From NCBI GenBank assembly GCA_021791675.1, contig JAJYWE010000007.1:28660-75372 (forward strand): 46,713 bases of DNA, in the 5' to 3' direction. Position 1 is the first letter of the stretch. Each line of letters opens with the position of its first letter. The notes under the pieces are model-generated. The model saw nothing but the letters and a program-made list of their open reading frames with translations. It ran no database searches and had not been told where the DNA came from. The DNA is from Actinomycetes bacterium. GTDB taxonomy: Bacteria > Actinomycetota > Acidimicrobiia > Acidimicrobiales > JAKAOS01. The translations under genes and the position numbers were made by a program. Positions 1 to 7,579 of the stretch are shown one piece after another.

Positions 1-86
1 GCAGGGTCCCCCAGGCCGCCCGAGCCAGAGAGGGGCGCGCACAGCGCCGGCTCCCGATCCGGAGAACCGGGGCCGGGGGGTCGCGT

Positions 87-1262
87 ATGAACCCGCAGGC
101 GGTCGGCTGGTCCGGGACGCTCGCTGGCCGCGCGGTCGAGCAGCGAGTGGCCGAGTCGTTCGGCGTGTACATCCACGTCCCGTTCTGCCGGCGGATCTGT
201 GACTACTGCGCGTTCGCGACCTGGGAGGGTATCGAGACGCTCGCCCCCCGGTACGTGGCGGCCTGTCTCCGCGAGCTGGCTGACGCCCCCGAGCCGACGC
301 GGCCGGTCTCGACGGTCTTCCTCGGCGGCGGCACACCCTCGCTCCTCAGCGTGGAGCTGGTGGGCGCGCTGCTCGCAGCCATCCCGCTCGCTCCCGGCGC
401 AGAGGTGAGCCTCGAGGCGAACCCCGAGGACGTCACCCCCGCCACCGTCGCCGCCTGGCGTGCGGCTGGGGTCAATCGCGTGAGCCTCGGCGTCCAGTCG
501 CTCTCCGCGCCGGCGCTCCGCTCGCTCGGCCGGGACTCGACTCCCGAGGTGGCGCTGGCGGCGCTCGAGGCGGTGGCATCCAGCGCCCTCGAGGACTGGA
601 GCGTGGACCTCATCTTCGGTGCGGTAGGGGAGTCCGCCGCCGACTGGGACGCGACCCTCGCCGGGGTGCTCGAGTTCGCGCCGCCGCACGTCTCCCTCTA
701 CGGGCTCACCGTGGAGCGGGGAACGCCACTCCACCGGGACCCGAGTCGCCACCCGGACGACGACACCCAGGCGCTGCGCTACGAGCGAGCGGACGAGGTC
801 CTCACCGCAGCCGGGCTCGAGTGGTACGAGATCTCGAACTGGGCCCGGCCCGGGCACGAGTGCCGGCACAACCAGAACTACTGGCGCCAGGGCCCCTACC
901 GCGGCATCGGGTGCGCGGCGCACTCACACGAGGCGGGCCGGCGTTGGTGGAACCTGCGCACCCCCGAGCGCTACCTCGCGGCGATCGAGGCCGGGCGGTC
1001 TCCGATCGCGGGAGAGGAGTGCCTCGACGCCGAGCGGGCGGCCCTCGAGGCAGCGATGCTCGCGCTGCGGACCCGAGCGGGCGTGCCGGCGAGGTGGCTC
1101 TGCGGGGCACGGCCGGCCGTCGACGGGGAGACGGGGCTCGCTGACGGTGCGCTCCCGCCCGAGCTGGAGGATCTCGTCGAGGTGCGGGACGGGCGAGCCG
1201 TGCTCACCCGGGCGGGGCGGCTGCTCGAGAACGAGGTCGCACGCCGGCTCCACCCCAGCTGA
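87..1262 (+). CDS. hemW: HemW-like radical SAM protein
   Basis: This 391-residue radical SAM protein belongs to the HemN/HemW group. HemW proteins carry heme and a 4Fe-4S cluster and are thought to deliver heme; older annotation calls them oxygen-independent coproporphyrinogen III oxidase. The cluster motif C-x3-C-x2-C is seen at Cys34, Cys38 and Cys41 inside VPFCRRICDYC, followed by the SAM-binding GGGTPSLL loop near residue 80. The single-residue spacing around the cysteines and the absence of the extra N-terminal part of true HemN favour HemW. The ATG at 87 has only a G-run as a ribosome site; an in-frame GTG at 147 would shorten it by 20 residues and still keep the whole domain. It stands alone, with the aquaporin gene 190 bases downstream. 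Confidence 0.9.
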   Translation: MNPQAVGWSGTLAGRAVEQRVAESFGVYIHVPFCRRICDYCAFATWEGIETLAPRYVAACLRELADAPEPTRPVSTVFLGGGTPSLLSVELVGALLAAIPLAPGAEVSLEANPEDVTPATVAAWRAAGVNRVSLGVQSLSAPALRSLGRDSTPEVALAALEAVASSALEDWSVDLIFGAVGESAADWDATLAGVLEFAPPHVSLYGLTVERGTPLHRDPSRHPDDDTQALRYERADEVLTAAGLEWYEISNWARPGHECRHNQNYWRQGPYRGIGCAAHSHEAGRRWWNLRTPERYLAAIEAGRSPIAGEECLDAERAALEAAMLALRTRAGVPARWLCGARPAVDGETGLADGALPPELEDLVEVRDGRAVLTRAGRLLENEVARRLHPS

Positions 1263-1308
1263 GCGCGCCAGCCTGTCTACGTCCATGACGCTTCGTCGGG
1301 GAAGCTGG

Positions 1309-1314
1309 TAGAGT
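1309..1314 (+). promoter_or_regulatory. Possible -10 box for the aquaporin gene
   Basis: TAGAGT lies 18 bases after an ATGACG that could be a weak -35 (1285-1290). If used it gives a leader of about 135 bases before the aquaporin start. I recognised no riboswitch in the leader. Confidence 0.35.
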
Positions 1315-1455
1315 GCCGCCAGCCGGGCCCGAGCCACAGACCGCCCCCAGACTGCTCCATGGGCGCGCCCGGAGATCCTGCTGGCCTCGTCCGGGGGCAC
1401 TGCAGGCAGTGACAGTCCCGCCCGGGAGCAACCGGGCCGACCCGAGAGGATGGCG

Positions 1456-2193
1456 ATGTCTGCTCGAACCCTGCTGGCCGAGGCGCTCGGAACGGCGCTC
1501 CTCGTCTTCTTCGCCGTGGGTGTGGCGACGCTGACGTTCGGCTTCAAGCTCACCGGCACCAGTGTCTCGGCCGGCGTGCTCATCACGGCCCTGGCGTTCG
1601 GTCTCGTCCTCCTGGTGCTCGCCTACTCCCTCGGCCCGATCTCGGGCTGTCACGTCAACCCGGCCGTGACGATGGGCTTCCTGGTGAGTGGGCGGATGGG
1701 CGCTTCCACCGCTGTCGGGTACTGGTTGGCGCAGTTCGTCGGCGGCATCGTCGGCGCAGCGGGCCTGTACGGGGTGCTCCACCTCTCCACCAAGTACAAC
1801 AAGAGCGTCGGGCTCGGCGCGGACGGCTACGGGAAGGCCTCGATGATCGGTGCCAACGCAGCGGGTGCGTTCATCGCGGAGATCGTCCTCACGTTCCTCT
1901 TCGTCTACGTGATCCTCGTGGTGACCCGCAAGGTCGCCAACCCCGCCGTGGCGCCGATCGCGATCGGGCTCGCCCTTGCGGTCGCCCACCTCATCGGCAT
2001 CCCGATCGACGGGACCTCGGTGAACCCGGCCCGGAGCCTCGGGCCCGCCCTCTTCGTCGGGGGCAGCGCGCTCAGCCAGGTCTGGGTGTTCCTGATCGCG
2101 CCGACGATCGGCGGCGCGATCTCTGCCCTCGTGTTCCGCGCCTTCTACGGCAAGGAGGAGGCCGAGGCGGAGAAGGCGGTCGAGGCGGCCTGA
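1456..2193 (+). CDS. aqpZ: Aquaporin (water-channel type MIP protein)
   Basis: This is a major intrinsic protein of about 245 residues with six membrane spans and the two half-helix NPA boxes. The first is HVNPAVTMGF; the second is SVNPARS. The selectivity filter can be read by comparison with E. coli AqpZ: Phe in ITALAFGL, His in AVAHLIGIP, and Thr and Arg in GTSVNPARS. That F-H-T-R set is the water-selective pattern rather than the glycerol-facilitator one. GAGAGG abuts the first ATG (1450), so the second ATG at 1456 has the better spacing and is chosen; the difference is two residues. The acidic C-terminal tail (KEEAEAEKAVEAA) is cytoplasmic by topology. A strong hairpin follows the stop. 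Confidence 0.9.
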   Translation: MSARTLLAEALGTALLVFFAVGVATLTFGFKLTGTSVSAGVLITALAFGLVLLVLAYSLGPISGCHVNPAVTMGFLVSGRMGASTAVGYWLAQFVGGIVGAAGLYGVLHLSTKYNKSVGLGADGYGKASMIGANAAGAFIAEIVLTFLFVYVILVVTRKVANPAVAPIAIGLALAVAHLIGIPIDGTSVNPARSLGPALFVGGSALSQVWVFLIAPTIGGAISALVFRAFYGKEEAEAEKAVEAA

Positions 2194-2200
2194 GCGAGCG

Positions 2201-2242
2201 CCGGCTGACCCCCGCCGAGACGAGCCGTCGGGGGTCAGCCGG
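2201..2242. terminator. Strong bidirectional hairpin between aquaporin and satP
   Basis: A perfect 13-base inverted repeat, CCGGCTGACCCCC at 2201-2213 and GGGGGTCAGCCGG at 2230-2242, encloses a 16-base loop that holds a smaller GACG/CGTC stem. It starts 7 bases after the aquaporin stop and faces the convergent satP gene. There is no T-run, as is usual in very GC-rich actinobacteria. Confidence 0.75.
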
Positions 2243-2257
2243 TAGACGTGCCCACGT

Positions 2258-2338
2258 ACCGCCTGGCCCGAGCCCGACCGGGCGCTCGGCCCGAAGCGAC
2301 CGGGCGCTCGCCCCGAAGCCGACCCCGAGCCAGGCGGT
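2258..2338. repeat. Second inverted repeat enclosing a 22-base tandem duplication
   Basis: ACCGCCTGGC at 2258-2267 pairs with GCCAGGCGGT at 2329-2338. Between the arms lie two 22-base units, 2275-2296 and 2297-2318, that differ at one base (GCGCTCGGC versus GCGCTCGCC core). The element sits just downstream of the satP stop and may be its terminator. Confidence 0.6.
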
Positions 2339-2356
2339 CGGGGCTTCCCCGGACCG

Positions 2357-2971
2357 TTACCGGTTGAAGGGGCCGACCGGGAGCACCGTGCGCTTCCAGG
2401 TGGCGTTCGTCACGACGGCGGCCGACGTATACCACGCAGCGAGCGCTGTGATGATCCCGAGGTAGCCGCCGATCTTGGTGATGGTCGCACTCTGGGCGAA
2501 GGCGCCGATCGTGAGCAGCACGAAGGTCACCACGAGGACGAGGAACACCAGGAAGACTGCCCGGTTGGTCCCGAGCGACGCGAGCAGCATGTAGAGGGTG
2601 AAGATGGTCCACGCGAGCAGGAACACACCCGTCGCCTGGTAGGCGGTGGCGGCCGGCAGGCCCCCGGCCACGAACTTCACGTAGGCGTCGTAGGCGAGCC
2701 AGAAGGCCCCGTAGGACGTGAAGGCGACGGCTCCGAAGGTGTTCTTGTTCTTGAACTCCCACATCCCGGCGAGCAGCTGCGCGAGCCCGCCGTAGAACAG
2801 CGCCAGTGGGAGGACGACGGCGCCCAGGTTCGCGGCGAGGATGTTCGCGTTCACCAGCGACAACACGAACGTCGTCATCGCGAAACCAGCCAGCCCGAGC
2901 GGGGCGGGGTCGGCGATCGCCGGGGCCGCGCTCGTCGGGGCGTCGGTTGCTTGGGATGCGGGTGTGGCCAT
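2357..2971 (-). CDS. satP: Acetate/succinate uptake transporter (GPR1/FUN34/YaaH family)
   Basis: This 204-residue membrane protein has six hydrophobic segments and the family signature near its N terminus, DPAPLGLAGFAMTTFVLSL, matching the NPAPLGL box of YaaH/SatP and Gpr1. Members import acetate, and in some species succinate, with protons. The start is taken at the ATG at 2971 because AAGGGGGATCC precedes it; a longer reading from 3004 adds 11 residues with no ribosome site. It is on the same strand as and downstream of acs, 230 bases away, so the two form an acetate capture unit: SatP brings acetate in and Acs activates it. The spacer contains G/T-rich sequence and an echo of the acs 3' end, but no clear gene. 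Confidence 0.9.
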   Translation of the reverse strand: MATPASQATDAPTSAAPAIADPAPLGLAGFAMTTFVLSLVNANILAANLGAVVLPLALFYGGLAQLLAGMWEFKNKNTFGAVAFTSYGAFWLAYDAYVKFVAGGLPAATAYQATGVFLLAWTIFTLYMLLASLGTNRAVFLVFLVLVVTFVLLTIGAFAQSATITKIGGYLGIITALAAWYTSAAVVTNATWKRTVLPVGPFNR

Positions 2972-3201
2972 GGATCCCCCTTGTCCGGGGCGCCGGAGCG
3001 CCATTCTCCAAACCGGCCCGACCGCATCGGCGCGCTCGGGCCGTACCTCCCACCGGCGCCGGGCACGTCGTGCACCCGGGCTCGGTGGTCAGTCCTCAGT
3101 CGTGTTGGCAGTCTCGGTGCTGGTGGTGCCGGTGGGGCTGGCGACGGTGCTGGTGGCCGGTGCCGGTGCTCGGCCGGGCATCGGCCCGTCCGGGATGTCG
3201 C

Positions 3202-5181
3202 TCAGTCCTCGGTCGTGGTGCTCGCCGCTGCCCTGGCGGCGATCTCCCGGACGACGTCTGCGTTCGCGAGCGTGGTCACGTCCCCGAGGTGGCGCTGCTC
3301 GGAGATGTCCCGGAGGAGCCGGCGCATGATCTTGCCGGAGCGGGTCTTCGGGAGCTCGTCGGTGAAGACGATCGAGGCCGGTCGGGCGATCTTGCCGATC
3401 CGCGTGGCGACGTGGTCCCGCAGCTCGGCGATGAGGGCGTCGTCCCCGACTCGGGCGCCCTTCAGCGTCACGAAGGCGGCGATCGCCTGACCGGTGCGCT
3501 CGTCGAGCCTGCCCACGACCGCCGCCTCGGCGACGGCTGGGTGGTCGACGAGCGCGGACTCGACCTCCAGGGTCGAGATGCGGTGTCCAGAGACGTTCAT
3601 CACGTCGTCGACCCGGCCGAGGAGCCAGAAGTACCCGTCGAGGTCGCGCTTCGCGCCGTCGCCCGCGAAGTAGACCCAGCGCCCCTCCTCGGGCTTGGAG
3701 AAGCGGCGCCAGTAGGTCTCGACGAAGCGGTCGGGGTCGCCGTAGATCCCTCGCAGCATCGCCGGCCACGGCTTGGTGAGCGTCAGGTACCCGCCCTGGC
3801 CGAGCGGGACGCTCTGGCCCGCCTCGTCCACGACGTCGGCGCCGACGCCCGGGAGCGGGAACGTCGCCGAGCCGGGCTTGAGGGTGGTGAGTCCCGGGAG
3901 CGGCGAGATCATGATCTGGCCGGTCTCGGTCTGCCACCACGTGTCGACGACGGGGGTCCGGCCCGCTCCGATGGTGTCCCGGTACCACATCCACGCCTCG
4001 GGGTTGATGGGCTCGCCGACCGTCCCGATGAGCCTGAGGCTCGAGAGGTCGTGCTTGGCCGGGTACTCCGGTCCCCACTTCATGAAGGTCCGGATCGCCG
4101 TCGGCGCGGTATAGAGGATGGTCACTCCGTAGCGCTCGACGATGTCCCAGAACCGGTCCTTGTCCGGGTACTGCGGGACGCCCTCGTAGAGGACGCTCGT
4201 CATCCCGTTGGCGAGCGGGCCGTAGACCATGTAGCTGTGCCCGGTCACCCAGCCGATGTCCGCGGTGCACCAGTAGACGTCGCGCTCCGGGCGGGCGTCG
4301 AAGACCATGCGGTAGGTCGTGGCCGTCCCGACGAGGTAGCCGCCGCAGGTGTGGACGATGCCCTTGGGCTTCGCGGTCGTGCCGGAGGTGTAGAGCAGGT
4401 AGAGCAGGTCCTCGCTGTCGCACTCGACGGCGGGTCGTTCCCCGGCCTGGCGGGAGACGAGCTCGTGGTAGTCGTGGTCCCGACCCGGCTCCATGTGCAC
4501 CTCCGAGCCGGTGCGGCGGACGACGACGACCGACTCGATCGACGGTGTCCGGCCCAGTGCCTCGTCGGCCATGTCCTTGAGGGGGACCACGGCACCTGCG
4601 CGCCACGCACCGTCGCAGGTGATGAGCGCCTTCGCCTCGGCGTCGTTGATCCGGTCCGCGAGCGCGTCGGCCGAGAAGCCGCCGAACACGACCGAGTGGG
4701 GTGCCCCGAGGCGCGCACAGGCGAGCAGGGCGACCGGCAGCTCCGGCACCATCCCCATGTAGATGGCCACCCGGTCACCCTTCCCCACGCCGAGCTCGGC
4801 GAGGCCGTTCGCCAACCGGCAGACCTCGGCGAGCAACTCCGCGTAGGTGACGCTGCGGGTGTCGCCGGGCTCGCCCTCCCAGTGGTAGGCGATGCGATCG
4901 GGCTGCGTTGCCGCATGGCGGTCGAGGCAGCTCTCGGTCACGTTCAGTTTCCCGCCCACGAACCACTTCGCGAACGGTGCCCCAGACCAGTCGAGCACCT
5001 GGTCCCACCGGCGGCGCCACTCGAGGCGCTCCGCCTCCTCGCCCCAGAAGCGCTCGGTGTCGTCCCCCTCCGCATAGATCTCCGGCGAGGAGACCGCTGC
5101 GTTGGCCGCGAAGTCGGGCGGCGGGGGGAACGTGCGGCCCTCGTCGAAGAGCGCCTCGATCGTGTGCTCGGACTGGCTCAT
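3202..5181 (-). CDS. acs: Acetyl-CoA synthetase (AMP-forming)
   Basis: The 659-residue enzyme activates acetate with ATP to acetyl-AMP and then acetyl-CoA in the cytoplasm. Length and motifs are those of canonical Acs: the P-loop [15 protein letters not shown], the GEPINPEAW and TWWQTETGQ boxes that bind AMP and acetate, the hinge [15 protein letters not shown], and [11 protein letters not shown] near the C terminus. The lysine in RSGK is the one acetylated by Pat-type enzymes and removed by sirtuins in other bacteria, so activity could be controlled in that way. The ATG at 5181 has a near-perfect ribosome site, AAGGAGGG at 5186-5193. The satP gene follows. The divergent neighbour is the HIT gene, with a 14-base palindrome between them. 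Confidence 0.97.
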   Translation of the reverse strand: MSQSEHTIEALFDEGRTFPPPPDFAANAAVSSPEIYAEGDDTERFWGEEAERLEWRRRWDQVLDWSGAPFAKWFVGGKLNVTESCLDRHAATQPDRIAYHWEGEPGDTRSVTYAELLAEVCRLANGLAELGVGKGDRVAIYMGMVPELPVALLACARLGAPHSVVFGGFSADALADRINDAEAKALITCDGAWRAGAVVPLKDMADEALGRTPSIESVVVVRRTGSEVHMEPGRDHDYHELVSRQAGERPAVECDSEDLLYLLYTSGTTAKPKGIVHTCGGYLVGTATTYRMVFDARPERDVYWCTADIGWVTGHSYMVYGPLANGMTSVLYEGVPQYPDKDRFWDIVERYGVTILYTAPTAIRTFMKWGPEYPAKHDLSSLRLIGTVGEPINPEAWMWYRDTIGAGRTPVVDTWWQTETGQIMISPLPGLTTLKPGSATFPLPGVGADVVDEAGQSVPLGQGGYLTLTKPWPAMLRGIYGDPDRFVETYWRRFSKPEEGRWVYFAGDGAKRDLDGYFWLLGRVDDVMNVSGHRISTLEVESALVDHPAVAEAAVVGRLDERTGQAIAAFVTLKGARVGDDALIAELRDHVATRIGKIARPASIVFTDELPKTRSGKIMRRLLRDISEQRHLGDVTTLANADVVREIAARAAASTTTED

Positions 5182-5185
5182 GCGG

Positions 5186-5193
5186 CCCTCCTT
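5186..5193 (-). promoter_or_regulatory. Ribosome binding site of acs
   Basis: AAGGAGGG on the minus strand, four bases before the ATG. It contrasts with the divergent HIT gene, which has no such site and looks leaderless. Confidence 0.8.
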
Positions 5194-5231
5194 GCTGCTC
5201 GTTCCTGTCCTACGTCTAGCACCTCCTGCTC

Positions 5232-5245
5232 TGGCGCGCGCGCCA
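5232..5245. promoter_or_regulatory. 14-base perfect palindrome between acs and the HIT gene
   Basis: TGGCGCGCGCGCCA reads the same on both strands. It lies about 50 bases upstream of the acs start and 60-70 bases upstream of the HIT -10 box. It could be an operator, but an alternating GC run can also arise by chance. Confidence 0.35.
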
Positions 5246-5305
5246 ATGCGCCGCTGGTGCCGGTTCCCCGCGCCCCCGACGCTCGCGTCGGGTGGTTGCG
5301 GGGCC

Positions 5306-5311
5306 TATGGT
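5306..5311 (+). promoter_or_regulatory. -10 box of the leaderless HIT gene
   Basis: TATGGT ends six bases before the GTG at 5318, so transcription would begin at or next to the start codon. Confidence 0.6.
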
Positions 5312-5317
5312 GAGGGC

Positions 5318-5677
5318 GTGGAGGAGCGTGTGGGGGAAGGGTGCTTGTTCTGCCGGATCGTGTCCGGCGAGGTGCCCTCCAGCCCCGTCGCCGCGACCGA
5401 GCACGCCTACGCGTTCGAGGACATCAATCCTGCGGCCCCGGTGCACGTGCTCGTCGTGCCGAGGGAGCATCTGGACAGCGCCGATGCGATCCGACCCGAG
5501 CACGGTGACCTCGTGGCGGAGCTCTTCACGGTCGCGCAGTCGGTGGCGCGGGCGCGCCAGGTCGCCGGCTCGGGCTATCGCCTCGTGTTGAACGTCGGCG
5601 AGGATGCCCTCAACTCCGTCCCCCATCTCCACCTGCACGTACTCGGTGGTCGGCGGATGGGGTGGCCGCCCGGGTGA
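5318..5677 (+). CDS. HIT family nucleotide hydrolase
   Basis: This is a 119-residue histidine-triad protein of the HINT branch. The triad is His103, His105 and His107 in PHLHLHVLGG; the middle or last histidine takes the nucleotide in the family reaction, hydrolysis of AMP linked to amines. An N-terminal CLFCRIVSGEVPSS box holds a CxxC found in many bacterial HIT proteins. The frame is open further upstream to 5102, but that part is opposite acs and has no family similarity. GTG at 5318 is chosen because TATGGT sits at the leaderless distance; GTG at 5330, preceded by GGAGGAG, is an alternative. It lies upstream of phoH, as HIT genes often do in actinobacteria, but the 30-base tandem repeats separate them. 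Confidence 0.9.
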   Translation: MEERVGEGCLFCRIVSGEVPSSPVAATEHAYAFEDINPAAPVHVLVVPREHLDSADAIRPEHGDLVAELFTVAQSVARARQVAGSGYRLVLNVGEDALNSVPHLHLHVLGGRRMGWPPG

Positions 5678-5709
5678 GCTCGTCCTGGTCAGACCGGGGC
5701 CGAGCGGTG

Positions 5710-5859
5710 CGGACCGGCGTTCGGGTCGGTTCCCCGTCACGGACCGGGGTTCAGGTTGCTGACCCGGCGCGGATCGGCATGCAGGCTGGTCTCCCTTCGC
5801 GGACCGACGCGCAGGTTGGTCCCCCTGCCCGGACTGCCGGCTGGGTCGGGCGCTCGGCA
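5710..5859. repeat. Five 30-base degenerate tandem repeats
   Basis: Five units begin at 5710, 5740, 5770, 5800 and 5830. Each starts CGGA(C/T)(C/T)G and carries a central CAGGTTGGT-like core; the fifth is the most diverged. The unit is a multiple of three, so one frame would read ten-residue repeats of the RTGVQVG kind, but no convincing start or ribosome site supports translation. It fills most of the 220 bases between the HIT gene and phoH. Confidence 0.8.
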
Positions 5860-5897
5860 CGCCCGGGGGCCGAGGGCCGTCCCCCGAGGCGGAGCCC

Positions 5898-6989
5898 GTG
5901 CCCGCGCCCGCGCCACGAGCCCCTCGGGGCTCCTCGATCGGGAGGTCGGCGCTGATCCCCTCGCCGTTGCCGGCGCCGAGCGAGGCGCTCCAGGCGCCCG
6001 CCGACGGGCAGGTGAGGATCCTGGTACCCGGCAACCACCTGATGGTCTCGCTGCTCGGCCAGCACGACGAGCTGCTCCGCCTCGTCGAGCGCGCGTTCCC
6101 TGCGGTGCAGATCCTGGTCCGTGGCAACGAGATCACCCTTGCCGGTCCCGACGCCGCCCGGGTCGGCCGCCTCTTCGAGGACCTCGTCGTCCTCCTCCAG
6201 GCCGGCCAGCGCCTCGACGCGGTCGAGCTGGGCCGCTCGATCGAGATGGTGAAAGCGGACGAGCGACCCTCGGAGGTGCTCTCCTCGGAGCTGCTCCGCG
6301 CCGCTCGGGGTCGCACGGTGCGCCCGAAGACCGCAGGGCAGAAGCGCTACGCGGAGGCGATCGCCGCGAACGTCGTGACCTTCGGGATCGGACCGGCCGG
6401 GACCGGGAAGTCTTACCTCGCGGTCGCGCTCGCGGTCGGGGCGCTGCTCGAGAAGTCCGTCAACCGGATCATCCTCTGCCGCCCCGCGGTCGAGGCTGGC
6501 GAGCGCCTCGGGTTCCTCCCCGGTGACCTGATGGCGAAGGTGGACCCCTACCTGCGCCCGCTCTACGACGCCCTCTACGACATGCTCGACGCGGACATGG
6601 CCCATCGCCTGCTCGAGCGAGGGACGGTCGAGGTCGCCCCCCTCGCGTTCATGCGTGGCCGGACCCTCAACGGGAGCTTCATCATCCTGGACGAGGCGCA
6701 GAACACGACGCCGGAGCAGATGAAGATGTTCCTCACGCGGATCGGCTTCGGTTCCAAGGCGGTGGTCACGGGGGACGTCACCCAGATCGACCTGGCTGCG
6801 GGCCGGTCGGGCCTCGTCGGGCTCGAGCAGATCCTCACGGGCATCGAGGGCCTCACGTTCGTGCACCTCTCGCAGCGGGACGTCGTCCGCCACCGCATCG
6901 TGGCCGACATCGTCTCCGCGTACGAGGCCGCAGAGCGCGAGCGGCTCGGGCGTGAGGGGCTCGGGCGCGAGGGGGTGGCGCGCACGTGA
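5898..6989 (+). CDS. phoH: PhoH-like ATPase
   Basis: This 363-residue protein has a PhoH core with a Walker A loop GPAGTGKS at residues 165-172 and the Walker B-like segment FIILDEAQNTTPEQMKMFLTR. An N-terminal region (about residues 35-110) resembles the single-stranded nucleic-acid-binding part found in PhoL proteins. Its role is unsettled; linkage with ybeY, as here, points to RNA or ribosome metabolism. The start is GTG at 5898, preceded by GGCGGAG. The stop overlaps the ybeY start by four bases (GTGA). It opens a four-gene operon, phoH-ybeY-corC-era, which is a conserved order in many bacteria. Confidence 0.93.
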   Translation: MPAPAPRAPRGSSIGRSALIPSPLPAPSEALQAPADGQVRILVPGNHLMVSLLGQHDELLRLVERAFPAVQILVRGNEITLAGPDAARVGRLFEDLVVLLQAGQRLDAVELGRSIEMVKADERPSEVLSSELLRAARGRTVRPKTAGQKRYAEAIAANVVTFGIGPAGTGKSYLAVALAVGALLEKSVNRIILCRPAVEAGERLGFLPGDLMAKVDPYLRPLYDALYDMLDADMAHRLLERGTVEVAPLAFMRGRTLNGSFIILDEAQNTTPEQMKMFLTRIGFGSKAVVTGDVTQIDLAAGRSGLVGLEQILTGIEGLTFVHLSQRDVVRHRIVADIVSAYEAAERERLGREGLGREGVART

Positions 6990-7579
6990 GCGGGGCAGGG
7001 GACGCGATCGACGTCTTCGCCGCCGACGAGCAGTCCGACCAGCCGGTGGACCTCGAGCGCTGGGTGGCGCTGGCGCGGGGCGTGCTCGCCGCAGAGGGGG
7101 TACGTCCCCCGGCCGAGGTCTCCCTCCTCTTCGTCGACACGGAGACGATCGCCGAGCTCAACGAGCGCTTCCTCGAGCGGGAGGGCCCGACGGACGTCCT
7201 CGCCTTCCCGATCGACGAGGAGCCTGCCGGCGGGGGGCGAGCCCCCGACACCGGGGGCCCAGGCCCCGGTGGGCCAGGCGAGAGCGAGCCGCCGCCGCAG
7301 CTCGTGGGCGACGTCGTGATCTGCCCAGCCGTGGCCGCCGCGAACGCGATCGTGCACGTCGGGAGCTATCCCGGCCACGCGGGCCACTACGCCGACGAGA
7401 TTGCGCTCCTGGTCGTCCACGGCCTGTTGCACCTGCGAGGTTGGGACCACGAGGAGGACGCGGACGCCGAGGCGATGGAGGCGCGCGAGCGCCACCTGCT
7501 CGGCCAACTCTACGCACGGGCGGCGGGCGGTGGCGCAGCGAACGGGCCGGTGGGGATGCCGGCAGGGACGGAGCCGTGA
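6986..7579 (+). CDS. ybeY: Endoribonuclease YbeY
   Basis: YbeY is a zinc metalloprotein that acts in 16S rRNA maturation and ribosome quality control. The metal site H-x3-H-x5-H is intact as His145, His149 and His155 in VVHGLLHLRGWDH. At 197 residues it is longer than the usual 150-170. The excess is a Gly/Pro-rich insert, roughly residues 78-107, between the TDVLAFPIDEE strand and the LVGDVVICP strand that precedes the active site; a proline-rich tail is also present. The GTG start overlaps phoH and the stop overlaps corC, each as GTGA, so it is very likely translationally coupled. Confidence 0.95.
   Translation: MSGAGDAIDVFAADEQSDQPVDLERWVALARGVLAAEGVRPPAEVSLLFVDTETIAELNERFLEREGPTDVLAFPIDEEPAGGGRAPDTGGPGPGGPGESEPPPQLVGDVVICPAVAAANAIVHVGSYPGHAGHYADEIALLVVHGLLHLRGWDHEEDADAEAMEARERHLLGQLYARAAGGGAANGPVGMPAGTEP

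Noticed and set aside
3089-3181. A 30-codon peptide gene between acs and satP
   Set aside because: No ribosome site or promoter, and a Thr/Ala/Pro-only composition; kept only as part of the acs 3' echo observation.
2806-5313. An 835-codon open frame on the plus strand opposite acs and satP
   Set aside because: It is the high-GC shadow of acs, whose motifs are complete on the minus strand; its translation is Arg/Asp/Val-rich with no domain and no ribosome site.
5710-5859. CRISPR-like array
   Set aside because: The 30-base units are directly adjacent with no spacers, and no cas gene is near.
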